Below, piece after piece: positions 15,501 to 28,300 of a stretch of 64,000 nt of DNA. The DNA comes from Acanthaster planci (taxonomy: Eukaryota; Echinodermata; Asteroidea; Valvatida; Acanthasteridae), in contig NW_019091362.1 of assembly GCF_001949145.1 (NCBI RefSeq), forward strand, positions 6,721,396 to 6,785,395, in the 5' to 3' direction. Position numbers and translations under genes: made by a program. Under the pieces are notes generated by a model that did not search any database, was not told the DNA's origin, and worked only from the letters and a program-made list of their open reading frames with translations. Every line of letters begins with the position of its first letter. Position 1 is the stretch's first letter.

Positions 15501-15828
15501 ATGTAATTTGAAAAGCAAACTGATACACACGAGACATAAGGAGGGAATTTTTACAGTGAATAAAATAATAAATAAAATAATTAAGCTCTTCAATGTCAAG
15601 CCCCAAAATGTAACTGTTTCTTGACTTGATTGTCGACTGTGCTGGGCACGAATTTCCACGCTCAAAAGAATTACCCTTCTCGGTTTTGTCTTTTCATGGT
15701 ACACGACTGACACTTTTGTTTTCCAAGAATGCTTATTCAGTAATCAGCCTCCGGATATGACGAAGAGAGCAAAATTACGTAGGCAGCTTATTAAATTACA
15801 TCCAACAAATTTGACGAGAATTTGCAAC

Positions 15829-15864
15829 CGCCGCCACTTCGCGCCGCCACTTCGCGCCGCCACT
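15829..15864. repeat. 13-bp GC-rich tandem repeat
   Basis: The unit CGCCGCCACTTCG is present twice exactly (15829-15841, 15842-15854) followed by a partial third copy. It lies in a CpG-dense, non-coding patch. Confidence 0.8.
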
Positions 15865-18800
15865 GTGGCTATTCATGTGAACGTAAATCCCGAAGTGTCA
15901 ATTCCGAGGGTATCGCGCACAAAGTCACTTACACGGCGCTGCGCGCTATTTTTGTACGGGACGCCCCGCTGGAAGCGCCGGGGGTGCTTTTGCTAATCGG
16001 CTTGATACTCGTGAAAATATTCCCGGGCGTTGTGTGCTCAGGTGCCGGTGAACTTACTATAGGTATAATGTTAAAACGGATAAGTCTGTGTGACTAAACA
16101 CGTCGCATTGGGATTGTATGAAAAGGCTTTTCGTGGTATCATCAAACACGGGATGCTGTTTAGTGCATTGGAACGCTGTATACGGCGGTTGATCACAGAA
16201 AAATGATTATGATTTATACTGTTATACACACGCATACCTAAAATCCTCCGATCGTTGGACGTTAGGAAATGCGATTAAATATTACATTGCAGTTAGGTCC
16301 ATTTGAGACAGGCAAAATTTAATGTGCACGTACATAATTATTCGACTCCTCTTAACTTAGTTATGTGTAGTTTGCTTTGTTTTTTTCAAACAGACGATTG
16401 AAAGATTTGTGAATGATACGGGGAAATACTCCAAGCCTTAACTCGAAGCATTTGTCAGTTTCCTACATAGGCCTACGCAGGACATCAATTAGAGGGTTAG
16501 TGGTACCAGATTATAGGGCCTTTGTGTCATATTGAAATCAGGTAATTTGTTTCATTTCTTTGCATAATTTTGCCGAAGTTTCACATCGCTGTGCCTCAGA
16601 AGGCCTTCAAATGTTACAAAAACGAGCAAGTATCACCTCTTCTCCGTCTTCATTACCGTTAAACCTTGTGCTTTTGCCTGCCCCAGAATTTATCCTCATC
16701 GTCCTTTCCAATCCCCATAAAAAGGAGGAAATTTATGGCTTTAAAAGAAGCCAACCATGGGATGTATACTGCGAGTTACGGTTCCGCCTCGGCCAAATTG
16801 CAGTCATCTCGAGTATCCCTCAGGCAGTGAAATTCAATCGATGTCATGTCCTTAATTACAAAGTCAATATTCGTCAGTGTTGGGGTAGTCGGCACTGGCA
16901 ATGTGACGGCTATTTTTTTCATGTAATTTTTCTTCGGGGTTTTATGGTAACATTTGATAACCACTCCTTTCTGGTTTACAAAGATGCTTTCTGTAAATGA
17001 AATTATATGATAATGTTTCGTTTACATCTCGTGTTTGGATCACTTTACAATAGAGTTCTAAACCACTTAAAATGTACATAAAATTTAGCAGCCTGTGACG
17101 GAGTATCTGGTTAGCCTGGACGTAGGCTACCAAACGTTAGTATGTTCTCCAAAACTAAAACTCGAGGGATCTGTTAAAAAGAGGACGGAGACAACATAGC
17201 TTTCAGCCTAAACTCTGCGAAATTCCACTTTCCTTTTAAGATGGCCGAGTGGTGCATAATTATGAAAAGGTGAGGCTTATTACATTGCACTCAGCAGCGT
17301 AGTTTGCAGTTCTTTATCATCACAATGTTCCCCTCTATTATACAGTCTCACTTTTCAAATATCCTGGCTACTTCTGTGCCAAAGGTATTATGAGATTGAG
17401 ACTGTGACCGGTGGTATATTACCTCAGACTAAACTGTATGTGAAATGGTAATAGTTCGTTTGAGAAGGAAGATGTCTGCCCGTCTCCAATTACCCACACC
17501 GTAAGCAAAATCAATGAACTTGCCGTATGTGGAGTCACGCGTGAAAAAGCCGTAGGGTACTCAGCGGACTCGGGTTGGGTTGAGGTACGGGCCGCGCGAG
17601 AATGTTATACACAGCGCGTTTGCCGTCGAGTCGTGTGCCGGTGAAATTCATACAGAGCACCGCGGAGTGATTGCCACTTGCCGCTTCCGCTCCACGAAAC
17701 ATACCGACACCGATAGGGTCTGCTAGTTTAACATTTTAATATATACAATCAAGATGGATGTATTCAAGTCGACTGTCAACTCGAACCAAAATTATGTTTG
17801 CTAAGAACGCGGGGATTCCAGTTGCAGGTGAAGAGGATTCTCTGAAGCATGCAGAGTGAAATCTGTTTCTTCACATAACATTCTTGATGTTTTAAAATGA
17901 CGTTCTCGATAGATACGGACTAAGAGCGTTTTAACGTCCGGTTTATCGTCATCTAAACGAAGGGTGTATAAAAATATCTGATGTAATATTGAAACATATT
18001 GAGTACAACAAATCTCTAATTTTATTTTGTAGCGCAAACAGCCCGTAGTGTAGAGGTTACATCAGAAAACTAGTTTTTATATCGGAGAACAATGACTATA
18101 GGCAGGCGGCACATCGATGGACTTACAAGTGAAAATTGATGAAACATAACGAGCTGGTGGGCCTGAGAGCAAACAGGATGAAGCACAAAATAAGTCGCTC
18201 ATTGATGGCTTGATGAAGGTTCCTTCACAACGAAAATCAAATCGATCGCTACAAAAAAAAACAGCCCTTCTTGCACCTTCCTCTAAAGTCTAAGCATCTG
18301 GTCGCCTTAAACCTCCAAAACACTCTTTATAAGTTTTAAACACTACAGTTTTTAAGTCTAAAAGGCAATGGTGTATATTTTCACTTTAATTTAGAACTGC
18401 TACAACCATTTCAAACTCAAGAGTTTGATGTCGCTCGCCGAACGAGTAGGGCTAATTAGCATTTCATGGCGCGAATCAGGTAGCTGGGTGGAATTTACGG
18501 GACCGCAGTGCCCCTCATCGACATGTCAGCGCCAGGGAAAAAAAAGCCCACACCGTACTGAGGTGGGCACGAGGCTGATCGAAATTCACGGAATTGACAC
18601 AAGGGGGACAGCTTTACAGGATCGAGTAACACATCAGCGTGATTAGAATCCTGGGCACTTCGCAGAAAGCGCGTGATAAGTCATATTCGTGTCGATGTCT
18701 TCCCGCGCGCGAATGATCTTGAAAGCGGCGGAGGGATATGTCATCGGTGCTCCGTATCGCAGGGTACAGCCTCAGGGCAGGGGGGCGCTTTGATGAGCCT

Positions 18801-19192
18801 TCTCTGACAGAGTGAATATTTTTGGCTTAGGCCTACCTCCAAATGAAAGCTGAAAACCAAAAATGTCTTGCAGCAAAGGCATGCCTCCACCGAGTACGTC
18901 ATGCCGTCTTCCCCAAATGCCGTGAAGATATAGGCCCACTCTTGCCACTGTGTAGGCCGGCTCACTCCCTGGTCTGCAGAGAACGTGCTTTTGCTCAGTC
19001 CTATAAAACAATTAATCACTTCGTGAGTCTGACATCCCGTTGATTTTGGAAAACTATAGCATGGTCAAAAGCAAGCCAAAAATTCTTGAGGCCTTTCTGG
19101 TAACCATAAGTCAATGAATTGTCAATGACTGTGATCGTTGCGTTCTTGTTATCCCGCGAGATGGCTCGAATTGATAGTCACTGATTTTTTTC

Positions 19193-19215
19193 TCTCTCTC
19201 TCATACTTTTTTTAG
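19193..19215 (+). other. likely splice acceptor of COLQ-like 5' UTR exon
   Basis: A CT-rich tract ending in TTTTTTTAG stands 48 bases before the COLQ-like start codon. It fits a 3' splice site, so the ATG exon probably begins at 19216 and an untranslated first exon lies further upstream, inside the apparently empty left part of the window. This is inferred from the motif alone. Confidence 0.4.
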
Positions 19216-19263
19216 TTGGTATCGCAAAGAGTGGAATGTAATACCAAAGAGTGCGGTTCCAAG

Positions 19264-19354
19264 ATGCATGGAGGACACACGTGCCTCATCGGAGTTGTTG
19301 TGATAGCGGGTTTCCTGCGCTGGTCGCAGGGGCAAGTAACTCTACCGTCCAAAG
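19264..19354 (+). CDS. COLQ-like coding exon 1: signal peptide
   Basis: Encodes [20 protein letters not shown] and about ten more residues. The hydrophobic core [11 protein letters not shown] followed by SQGQ fits a cleaved signal peptide. Donor AAAG|GTGCGT, phase 1. Confidence 0.85.
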
Positions 19355-22300
19355 GTGCGTGACATGTAGGGCCTAGACCTACAAGAATTAAGCCTCATAT
19401 AACCAGTCAAATTTCTAGAATTAAAGTTCTTGGCGTTCAATCATGTTTTTTCAGTAATTATGTGTGAATATTTGTTGAAGTTTTTTTTTTCATAATTATT
19501 GTTACGCGTTTCCTCCATCAACGCGCAATATGCCCAATGCATGGCAGGTCAGTTGCCTTGAACGTAACGTCTTCCACGTGAATTTTGGACATTCGTTTGG
19601 CTGGGTATTACATTAAAATCCTGCTTATCTTATACATTCAACACCAGTGCTGTTATGAAAATATATTTCGCTCTGAGCTAGTCAACAACGTGCAAAATGT
19701 TTCTATGGGCCTACCTCACCTGATGTTGACATTTGAGTGTACAGCTCACACAGACCTTCGTCTTAATCGGGGGCATGCAATATACCGGTCTCAGCGGTCC
19801 ACCTGAATAGCCGGACATTAAACGGGCGACTTGCCTGTTGTTGTGCGCATAGATGGCGTGACGTATTTTTACCATATTTGGTCAGGGGGACCGTTAAGAC
19901 CAGGAGACAGCCGAGACCGCCACACCGGTAACATGTTCTCTTAGTTTGTGAAATTATTATAATTGGGCTGAGACTTGAATTCCCCAGCTATAACCACGTG
20001 TACGGGACCACACTTTCCCCTCCCTAATTTAAAGACGCTCAGCCCCCGCCAAAGTTTCTTTGGCACGGTCGATTGATGATGCAACTCTAAAATATTCAAC
20101 TGTCTTACCGACAGCTTGGTAAAATCTCTTGAGTTCTCTTGATCTAACCTACATGCGGCCCATCCCGTCCTTCACAAGATGCACCTAATTCAATATCCTG
20201 CACACACTGTGGATTATCCGAAGAAGCTAATCCAATCACCTTTCATCGGGCAACCCTGTTTTCTAACTCTCCCCGTTTAGATTATTGTGAATACCAGGGC
20301 CAGATTATTCCGGATGGGTCCAGGAAGATTGCGTTGAAGGAAGACCCTTGCGTGCGATGCCGCTGCACGGTGAGAGACCATTTTCAAAGCTTCGGCCTCC
20401 TTTGACATGCGCTGGCATTAAGTGAGAAAATTAACAAGATTTTAGAGATTCCTTTATGGAAAGAATCCGTTTCTAAATTTATTCGGGTGTACCTTTAAAA
20501 AAAACAACATCTGAGCATGCCAATTTGGAAATCATCATTGTGACCATTTGTTTTGGTTTTGGTGTTACTATTTTTTCAGTCAAGTCACTATGATATCGCT
20601 TACCGTAACCTTTCAGTGTGTCAAAAAATGTTTTCACCCCTTACACCTATACAGTACTTCGTTGAAATTAAAATTTTCATCCCAATGTGTCATGAAATCA
20701 CTCGCTGGTTTCCATTTTTTCGCAGAAAGGAGAGTTACAGTGTCGGACAAAGATCTGTCCCAAGTTACACTGTGATGAACAAATTCACAAGCCCGGTAGA
20801 TGTTGCCCAAAATGCACATGTGAGTCTTGAAAATTTGATGGAATTAAATCTTTTAAGTTCGTCAAGGAGAATTTCACCGTAATCTCAGGAAAAGTATGCA
20901 AATTACTGGGAAACCAATTCGACTAAAAATCACAATAATGATATATTTACGGACCTGCATGTATATGTTGCTGCGCACAAAAAAACTTTACCGTAATTAA
21001 TGCATTTTAATTGTTGTCCAGCCCCACCATCAAGCAGAGAAAGAGACAGCACCAGATTTATCGAAGACGTAGCACCAACCCTGGGCCTTGATATCGCGTC
21101 CGATGGTATCAACCATATTGTCACTCTGCGCCTGCCTCCGCCCCCAATGATCCCACCTCCACCGCCATCCGTTCTGGCCGCCCAGCTAGGCAACAACACT
21201 GAGACGCGGCCCTCCGTCGTGACAACGACGGAACACCCGTCCACAGAAGTAACTCTGGAACCACCCCAGGTGACCCGTACGACCAGGGCGCCTCCGACAC
21301 CCCCGCCCACGCCCCCACCGCCGGTCCCTGATATGAGCACAACCGAGGTAAGAGAGAACTTGAATCTTTGGAAACAATTTCCTCAGTCAGTATCCGCATC
21401 TCTGTGCTTTTTTTCTGTTGCGAAAACGAAGTTTTGTTTTTGCACTCTTGCATGAAGCTGACACTTGAGACATGTCGCGCAAGCACCAATATGTAACCAT
21501 TTCCCCTCTTCCTTCCTTTTGTGCGTGCACAGTGCCTTGCTTTTACTTTGAATTTCTACACTGCATGTCAATCAAACCTGTAAAACCATTCAGAATTGGC
21601 TTGGCAGTTTATTGACCTGTATTATGGACTTTCGCTTCAGTTACACACCACCAGACAACGTTTTCAAAGTTACAACTACGGCGTCCATTCATCATGCAGC
21701 GGTTTGTTTTAATACAGGGCGGCAACAGTTTAACACCAGTTATCAGAAAAATAATAAAAATAACAACACACAGATGGATGAATTTGTTCAAAATTCCGCG
21801 GTCTGCGGTTGGCACAAGAACTTCCATTTTCCCCAGCTGTCACTTCTTTCTAAAAATGTGCGAATCGTAATTTGTGTACTGTTGACTATTACAACATTCC
21901 ACTCCTGTATGAGTCTGACAGTCAAGTAATATAACAAATCTAAACCAAAAATAAAATGAAATACTGATATTTTCAGATGTAGAATTCAGTAAGCTTTCTT
22001 AATTTCACAGACGTAAGAAGGTCTTAATAATTCCATTGTTTGTTCTTTCAGTCCATTGCATTTGCCCTCGCTATTTGCTCAGCATGATTTTCCTTTCCTT
22101 TTGGTTTACTTTGTTTCATTGATTTGCTTTTGGCCACTTGGAGGCAACCCCGCCCCCTAAGCCCACACTCAAACCCACCCCAAGACCCAAACCCGAGGAT
22201 GCATGGAAAAGGTGGTGTGCTAAAGGCGAGGCGGGCAAACGAGGGGTCAAAGGTGACACAGGGGCCCCTGGAACCCCAGGCATGCAGGTGCTCTGTCTTT

Positions 22301-25300
22301 CCTTTCAACCATTTATATATGTTCTTTGAGTAAAACCTGAATTTATTTACATTTGTATTTGTACTCACATTTTATTCTAAACCACTGCTATATAAAATCT
22401 ACTAAAATACAAGTATGCACCAATATTCCGACAATATCAAACTCTAAAGTAACAAACTGCATTTAAGATTACAGTTAAAAGACATCTGAAACTCTTACAG
22501 AAATCAGCTGTTTGATGTTATGAACATTCATTAATTGTTTTAGTCATAAAATCTGGCATGTGATTTGGGAAATGAGTAGCCCACTTTGTTGTCTTGCAGA
22601 AAAGAAATATGTTTCCGTTAATCGGCATCACTGGCCAATGCAAATATGTCTCTACCACACGATATCACAGCAGATCTACTGAACAGAGTCAGCACTGCAT
22701 AAAAAATTGCATCCTTGATGAAAATTACAGGCTTTGAGTAGGGGGTAATTGAATTTGGACGTCGAGCACTCTTCAGAATTTATTCACGTGTATGTAAATG
22801 GCTCTTGAAATTCTGCAAATCGACCTAACCTTTAACCTCTTGATGGATCAAATTATCAAAATGTGAATGCAGACAGGCTTGTATAAACTAATTAAGTAGC
22901 CACCATTACAATATGCAGTTGCTGCTTTCAAGGAAAACTAATACGTATTTCAAATCTATTGGAATTTCTTGATTTCTGTTTTGAATTTTTGCAGTGTTTT
23001 TTCAGAAACTGTGCTCACAATCTTTGCTCTAATTAAGAGACAATTTTTGTGTTTTCAATTCACTGGGGTAAATCTTTTCTCAGTATTTTAAATGGTGTAA
23101 GATGGATACTCATAGAAATTTTAATTCCCATTTTGGACTGAATCTCTGAATTTATGTTATATAATACCTATTTTTCTAGATCATTGATGAAAAAAGGAAA
23201 AAATATCTAAGCACACAACCCAAAATGAACTCAGACCTCAACAAACGGAAGCTCACAAAAACGACACTTCTTTAAAACATTCCTCCATTTCTCATCAGCA
23301 TTTTCCTATCAGTCATGCATAATACATGTAACGAGGAGATAAACCCAAAATGGTTTTCCTTCTAGGGTCCACCTGGCACAGATGGCCCGACGGGACCACC
23401 TGGTCTAAAAGGAGATCAAGGAATGCCAGGACCCAGAGTAAGCTCACAGTTTCAATTTTCCTCGCTATTTCTCTTTTTGGGGGTGGGGGGCTGAACACTT
23501 TCATTAAAACCTCAAACCTCCCTGTGAAGAAGCCAGTTCGTCCGGACCCGATTGTAATCCAAGATCAAATCAGATCCAAATTTTTTGAGGGGGTTCAAAT
23601 GTTTCCAATGGGATGGGAGGGGTTGAAAAATTGTAGCTTTTCTTATTGGCTTTCTTGGGCACAATCTTGGGGCTAATATACACGCTTTGGAAAGGAAGGA
23701 AATGAAATACATGTACTCTAAAAAAACTCATCCTTATTAACTTTTTAGAAAGCAATGCCCCATTAACCACCCCTCATCTCAGTACTAGGTTATAACAACT
23801 TTGATAGACACATTGTAGCAAATGATTTATAAATCACACTGGGATCTTTCTCAAACTCCCGTTTTTCCCTCTTATTATTGCTATTAGGAAAGGGGGTTAG
23901 TCAATACAGCATACCGTCTTTTGACCAAGCTTTCACTCATTTGTTATCCTTGCAGTCCCTCTATTTAACAGAAAAAGTGGCATATTTGTGAACCAATAGG
24001 TTCAGGTTCAGGATTTGGTAAAAAGGCTGTGAAAAAAATAATGTTTTAAAGCCGTTGCACTATAGGTTGAGAGAAAAAAATGGTCACTTTTTCTACTTTG
24101 AATTTCGTAGAAGGTATTGCAGTTGTTTCCCTGAAAGAAATTCTTAAAGACACCGTCCACCATTCAGGCAATTTTTAAAGTCATTATTATGTCATTTTGT
24201 TTTACTATTTAATCCAATCTCCTTAGGAGGGCAAGGGAAACATGACCGAAATCAGTAGGACCCACTTATGGCTGCGCTTTCCTGGATTCTACCTTGAATC
24301 CTGCAGCCCTTGCCTTCCTACCTTTCAAACCCCAGACACCGATCCCCTATGAACTAATTCCAGGGCCTCCTTTTCTGCTGATTACATCCCTGGCCTGCTA
24401 TCCCATCTGTCAGTGTGGGGGCCCCTCGGACATTTTGCTGGAGTAATGGCCCATACCCTTTGGCAGAGACATGAGATGATCACCGGAGGGAGAAGTCTAG
24501 TGCAGACAAGCAGACTGTAGATAGCAATCCCAACTCCCGAGGTGTTCATGTTTTACATGACTCAGCTTAAGGTTGCAGACCAGCAAACAAGCTGCCATAC
24601 ACAACAGCAATAAATACCCACACGCTAAATCAGGAAAAATACAGGTGCTTCAGGTTTGAAGACACACATCAAATCAAAGCTAATTCCTTCGTATTTCATT
24701 TCTTTTAAGTTTTTAGCGAGTTAACCATACCCTTTGAAGATATTTCTCTCCCAAAGATGATCATCTCTTTTGTCACTTGTGAAGCGCACCCCCATTTTAA
24801 AACTTGATGCGAATCTCCACTGTGAAATAAGAGAAATTTGGAAGTCCCTGTTTTATCCAGGTTTTCAAAATAAATACAAGGTGACTACTGGTAACTTCCG
24901 CTCTTCCTTTTTCACAAACCATCCGGTCCAAGTGCCACAAAATGCTCCAATAGCTGAGACCATGAAGCATCATGGAAATCATTACTTGGTCAGCACAATG
25001 TTTGGCACTTTTACTGGCCTGCAATATGAATCTGAGCTGGTGCAGAGACTACCTCAATGGATATTTACCGGCTTTCGAAAAGGAAAGTTGGTTAAAAGTG
25101 TCAGGCTTTGATTTGTACATGTTACTGATATCAAGTTCCACCTTGATTTGGTTAATGTGAGTAAAATTTAATCCATTCTCTGAAGAATTTACCCAACCGT
25201 CATGAGGCAGTTGACGGTTTTACCTATGGGTATAACATCAACATTTTGAGCAACAATCATTTCAAAGTATATGGGTCATTTTTTTGTGAAAGAAAGACAT

Positions 25301-28300
25301 TAAAATTTTGATCTGAAACCTGTGTTCTCTTTTTATCCAAGCCCCATGTACATATAGCATACTTCAGGACAAAAAGCTTTGAAGAGAACTTTACCTTACA
25401 AGCCTGCCAGGCAAATGCAAGTTCAATAACCAGACGCAAGTCCTCCATGGACCATGGAGGAAGGATATGCTTGGTTTAGTTTGGTTTTTACATTCCAAAG
25501 GATTTTTGTTGTTCATGTCTTTTTTTGTAATTTTTTTTTATAAAGGCAGAAAGGGGTCATTCCCTCCCCCCTTCAGATCCCTTTGGGTAAGTCTCCAAAA
25601 AGAAAGAATCTGTCAATATCCAATCAAGGGGTGGATCTGGTGATGTAGCGAAGAAGGGGAGGGAGCGTGACAGCAACAGGGCACTTTGCTTGCAGGATGG
25701 AGGGGAAAATTCATGCTTGTCCCTCACAGTCTATGTCTAGGTTTCTAGGTCTGTCCAGATAGCTGCAGACAAGCATCCTTAGCCTATACATCTGTTTCTG
25801 CTGTTGACAGGGGTTAAAAGGGGAACGTGGACCACCGGGAGAGAGGGGACCGGCTGGACCCCGGGGACTAGCGGGGCCAAAGGTGAGGCAAGAATCTCAA
25901 ATCCGTCCGGGTGGGTGCCTCAGGGAGGACCAAATAGTAGGATTCACATATCTATTCTCTTTTGTGCGCCTGCTTTTAGCACAAGTTCGTATCCCTAACA
26001 TCCAGTCTAGGCATATAATCTGGTGCAATCAAATGATTTTCAGTATAAAGAGCTAGATTTTTTGGGGGGCACCTTCTCACTACCAGGGAAAGTCAGATTC
26101 CAACTTTCACTTCAGATCTCAGCTCTCCCATGACCAATCTTTTAATAAATGTTTGCCTGTCAACACATCTATTACGAGCACATCTGCAAATTTTCAGTTC
26201 AATCCCTCGCAGCATCTTGTTGTAATGACCATGCATAGTTCATGCTCTTGATTCACTTAAGCCAATGCATCAAGCATATGTCAGTAGGAAACCAGTCATT
26301 TTTTGCTTATGTCCTCAATGAGAACAACAAACATTTGGAAGAATGAGATGTTCGATTTTCATAAAATTGGTTTAAATGACAGAAAAACAAGTATTTTGAC
26401 AATGGAGAAGTAGGGGTCAGCCCCCCCCCCCAACTCATTGCCATTTCACTGTCTTTGGTCTGTATATGCAGGGCTCCTTTGGTTTGCCTGGACCTCGGGG
26501 ACCAACTGGACAGAAAGGTGCCAGAGGAAAGAATGGCAAAAAGGGAAAAAAGGTGATTCTCCCCAACAAATTCCATACTGTGTATTTGATAGATGATATA
26601 TTGTTATCCCACCCATGCAAAGATGCATGGGATGCACATCACCACTACCCATCAAGGCTGCGACTGTCTTACATGCATTGTTTATAAGTCTTGGTCTACA
26701 GAACATTTCAGTCATATACCTGGTGATCTCTCTTTCTTGGTTCCAGGGTGATACTGGTGAGCCTGGCCCCGTGGGGCCGGAAGGCCCACAAGGCTTGCCA
26801 GGCCATGTCGGCTTGCCTGGACCCATGGGACCTCCTGGTATTGGTAAGTGCTTGCGTGTCTATTTTTGACTCCTAATCAACTTCTTTTTTTCTAGTGACT
26901 GGCTTAGGACTGTCACAGATTTGACTTGTGTTTTGACTTAGGATTATCTTGTGATTGCCTTGTGATTTGACTTATGGATTGTCTTGTGATTTAAGTTATG
27001 ACTGACTTATCCATTAAGTTTGGCTTGCAATTGACTTGTGGTTGAATGGGGCACCACTCTGACTTTCTAAACTTCAGATGGCAGAGAGGGACCAGTTGGG
27101 CCAAGGGGGCCAGTTGGTCCAGCAGGCCAGCCTGGGCCTCCAGGGAGCCCAGGATTGCCGGGCCCACAAGGGCCTAAGGGAGAGAAAGGAGATCCTGAAA
27201 ACAGGGTCATGGAAGGGGTAAGTCAATGTTTATAGTTTAGGGGTGCTTGGGTAACTATCCTTAGTTGACTTGAATTAAAGACACTAAATGTCATGAAGGT
27301 TAAGATAATTAAATATTAAATGATCTCTTGTGGAGCTTATGCATGTAAATGGTATGTAGATTTAAGGATAAAGGAGCAATGTCTGGACTAGTCACCCATG
27401 CAATTAGAACGTATCAACGCCTGTAATTGCTATTTACCAGGTATGCCCTGTGTGGCGCTTGTGAAAAAAGGTAAAAATAAGCTGTGGATTCCCTAAGCAA
27501 AATGTGCATCATTGTAGTACACTATGGCAACACAGTATTGGAGAATGGTAAAAGCATGCCAAGGTAAGGTTAATGTCTGGGTTAATGGTTTATTATCATC
27601 ACGGTGTAGCAGCTTGAAAGCTGAATTACACAGATTTACAATGAATTACATTGGGTGCATTCTCCCTTCAAGCGTTCTAATGTGTCATAGTTGTGTCGTT
27701 CGTGTTTTTTAGAAGTATTGAGTGTGTTTGATAATGCTTTATGTGAATTTTTTTCGTGGCTGAGTTTTGTTTCAGAAACCCATGTGGTAAGGAGGTCTAA
27801 AAATCAAGAAAATTCTAAGAAATGACGGCATTAAAGTGATATTTATTGCGGTTTTCTCGTGTCACCAGCCAAAGTGCTTTTCATGAATACTCTCCTGTTT
27901 GTCCGTCATGTGTGCATACCAGTGATTACCCTATTTTATCATTAGCCCATAATATGCCCTAAATATAAAATAACAAATTGGGAAAGATTAGCTTATTTAT
28001 TTGTCCTTATCGCCTTCAGAGCATATGTCGCCAATTTCATAGCCAGATACATTACCATTTTTTCGGAACGGCAGAAAGACTTAACATTTGAGGATCACGC
28101 TCTTTAAAGTTGCTCCCAGACTAGACTGAACTGGGAATTATATTGTAAATATGGCATAAATCTAATAAATTTTGAAATAAAGAAAATATAGAACTCTTAA
28201 CCCAAAAATGTCAAAGTGTTACGTATGTGTAGTGCCAGATACATTACCCATTTTCCCTTTCCTCATTACCAAATGGCACATAAACAGTTAAGCATTAAAC

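Larger units (their letters stand above)
1261..19215. other. 18-kb gene-free, CpG-dense stretch
   Basis: No open frame here resembles a known protein and I could not chain exons. CpG is frequent (30 CpG by hand count in 18421-18780; 16 in 5401-5760), with especially CpG-rich patches at about 7700-7870, 15.8-16.0 kb and 17.54-17.72 kb. The stretch may hold upstream regulatory DNA or untranslated exons of the COLQ-like gene, or simply be intergenic. Short palindromes occur at 10799-10820 and 11266-11290. Confidence 0.5.

Noticed and set aside
16560-17000. 146-codon plus-strand open frame
   Set aside because: No recognisable motif, ordinary composition and no splice partners; it contains no family signature and lies in non-coding DNA.
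20930-21489. Gly/Val/Ser-rich minus-strand open frames of 122 and 136 codons
   Set aside because: They are the antisense of the proline-rich COLQ-like exon; the glycine runs mirror proline codons.
22144-27217. Ordinary fibrillar or FACIT collagen gene
   Set aside because: The helix is only 56 triplets, exons are not of the 54/108-bp fibrillar type throughout, and the C terminus is COLQ-type, not a fibrillar or FACIT domain.
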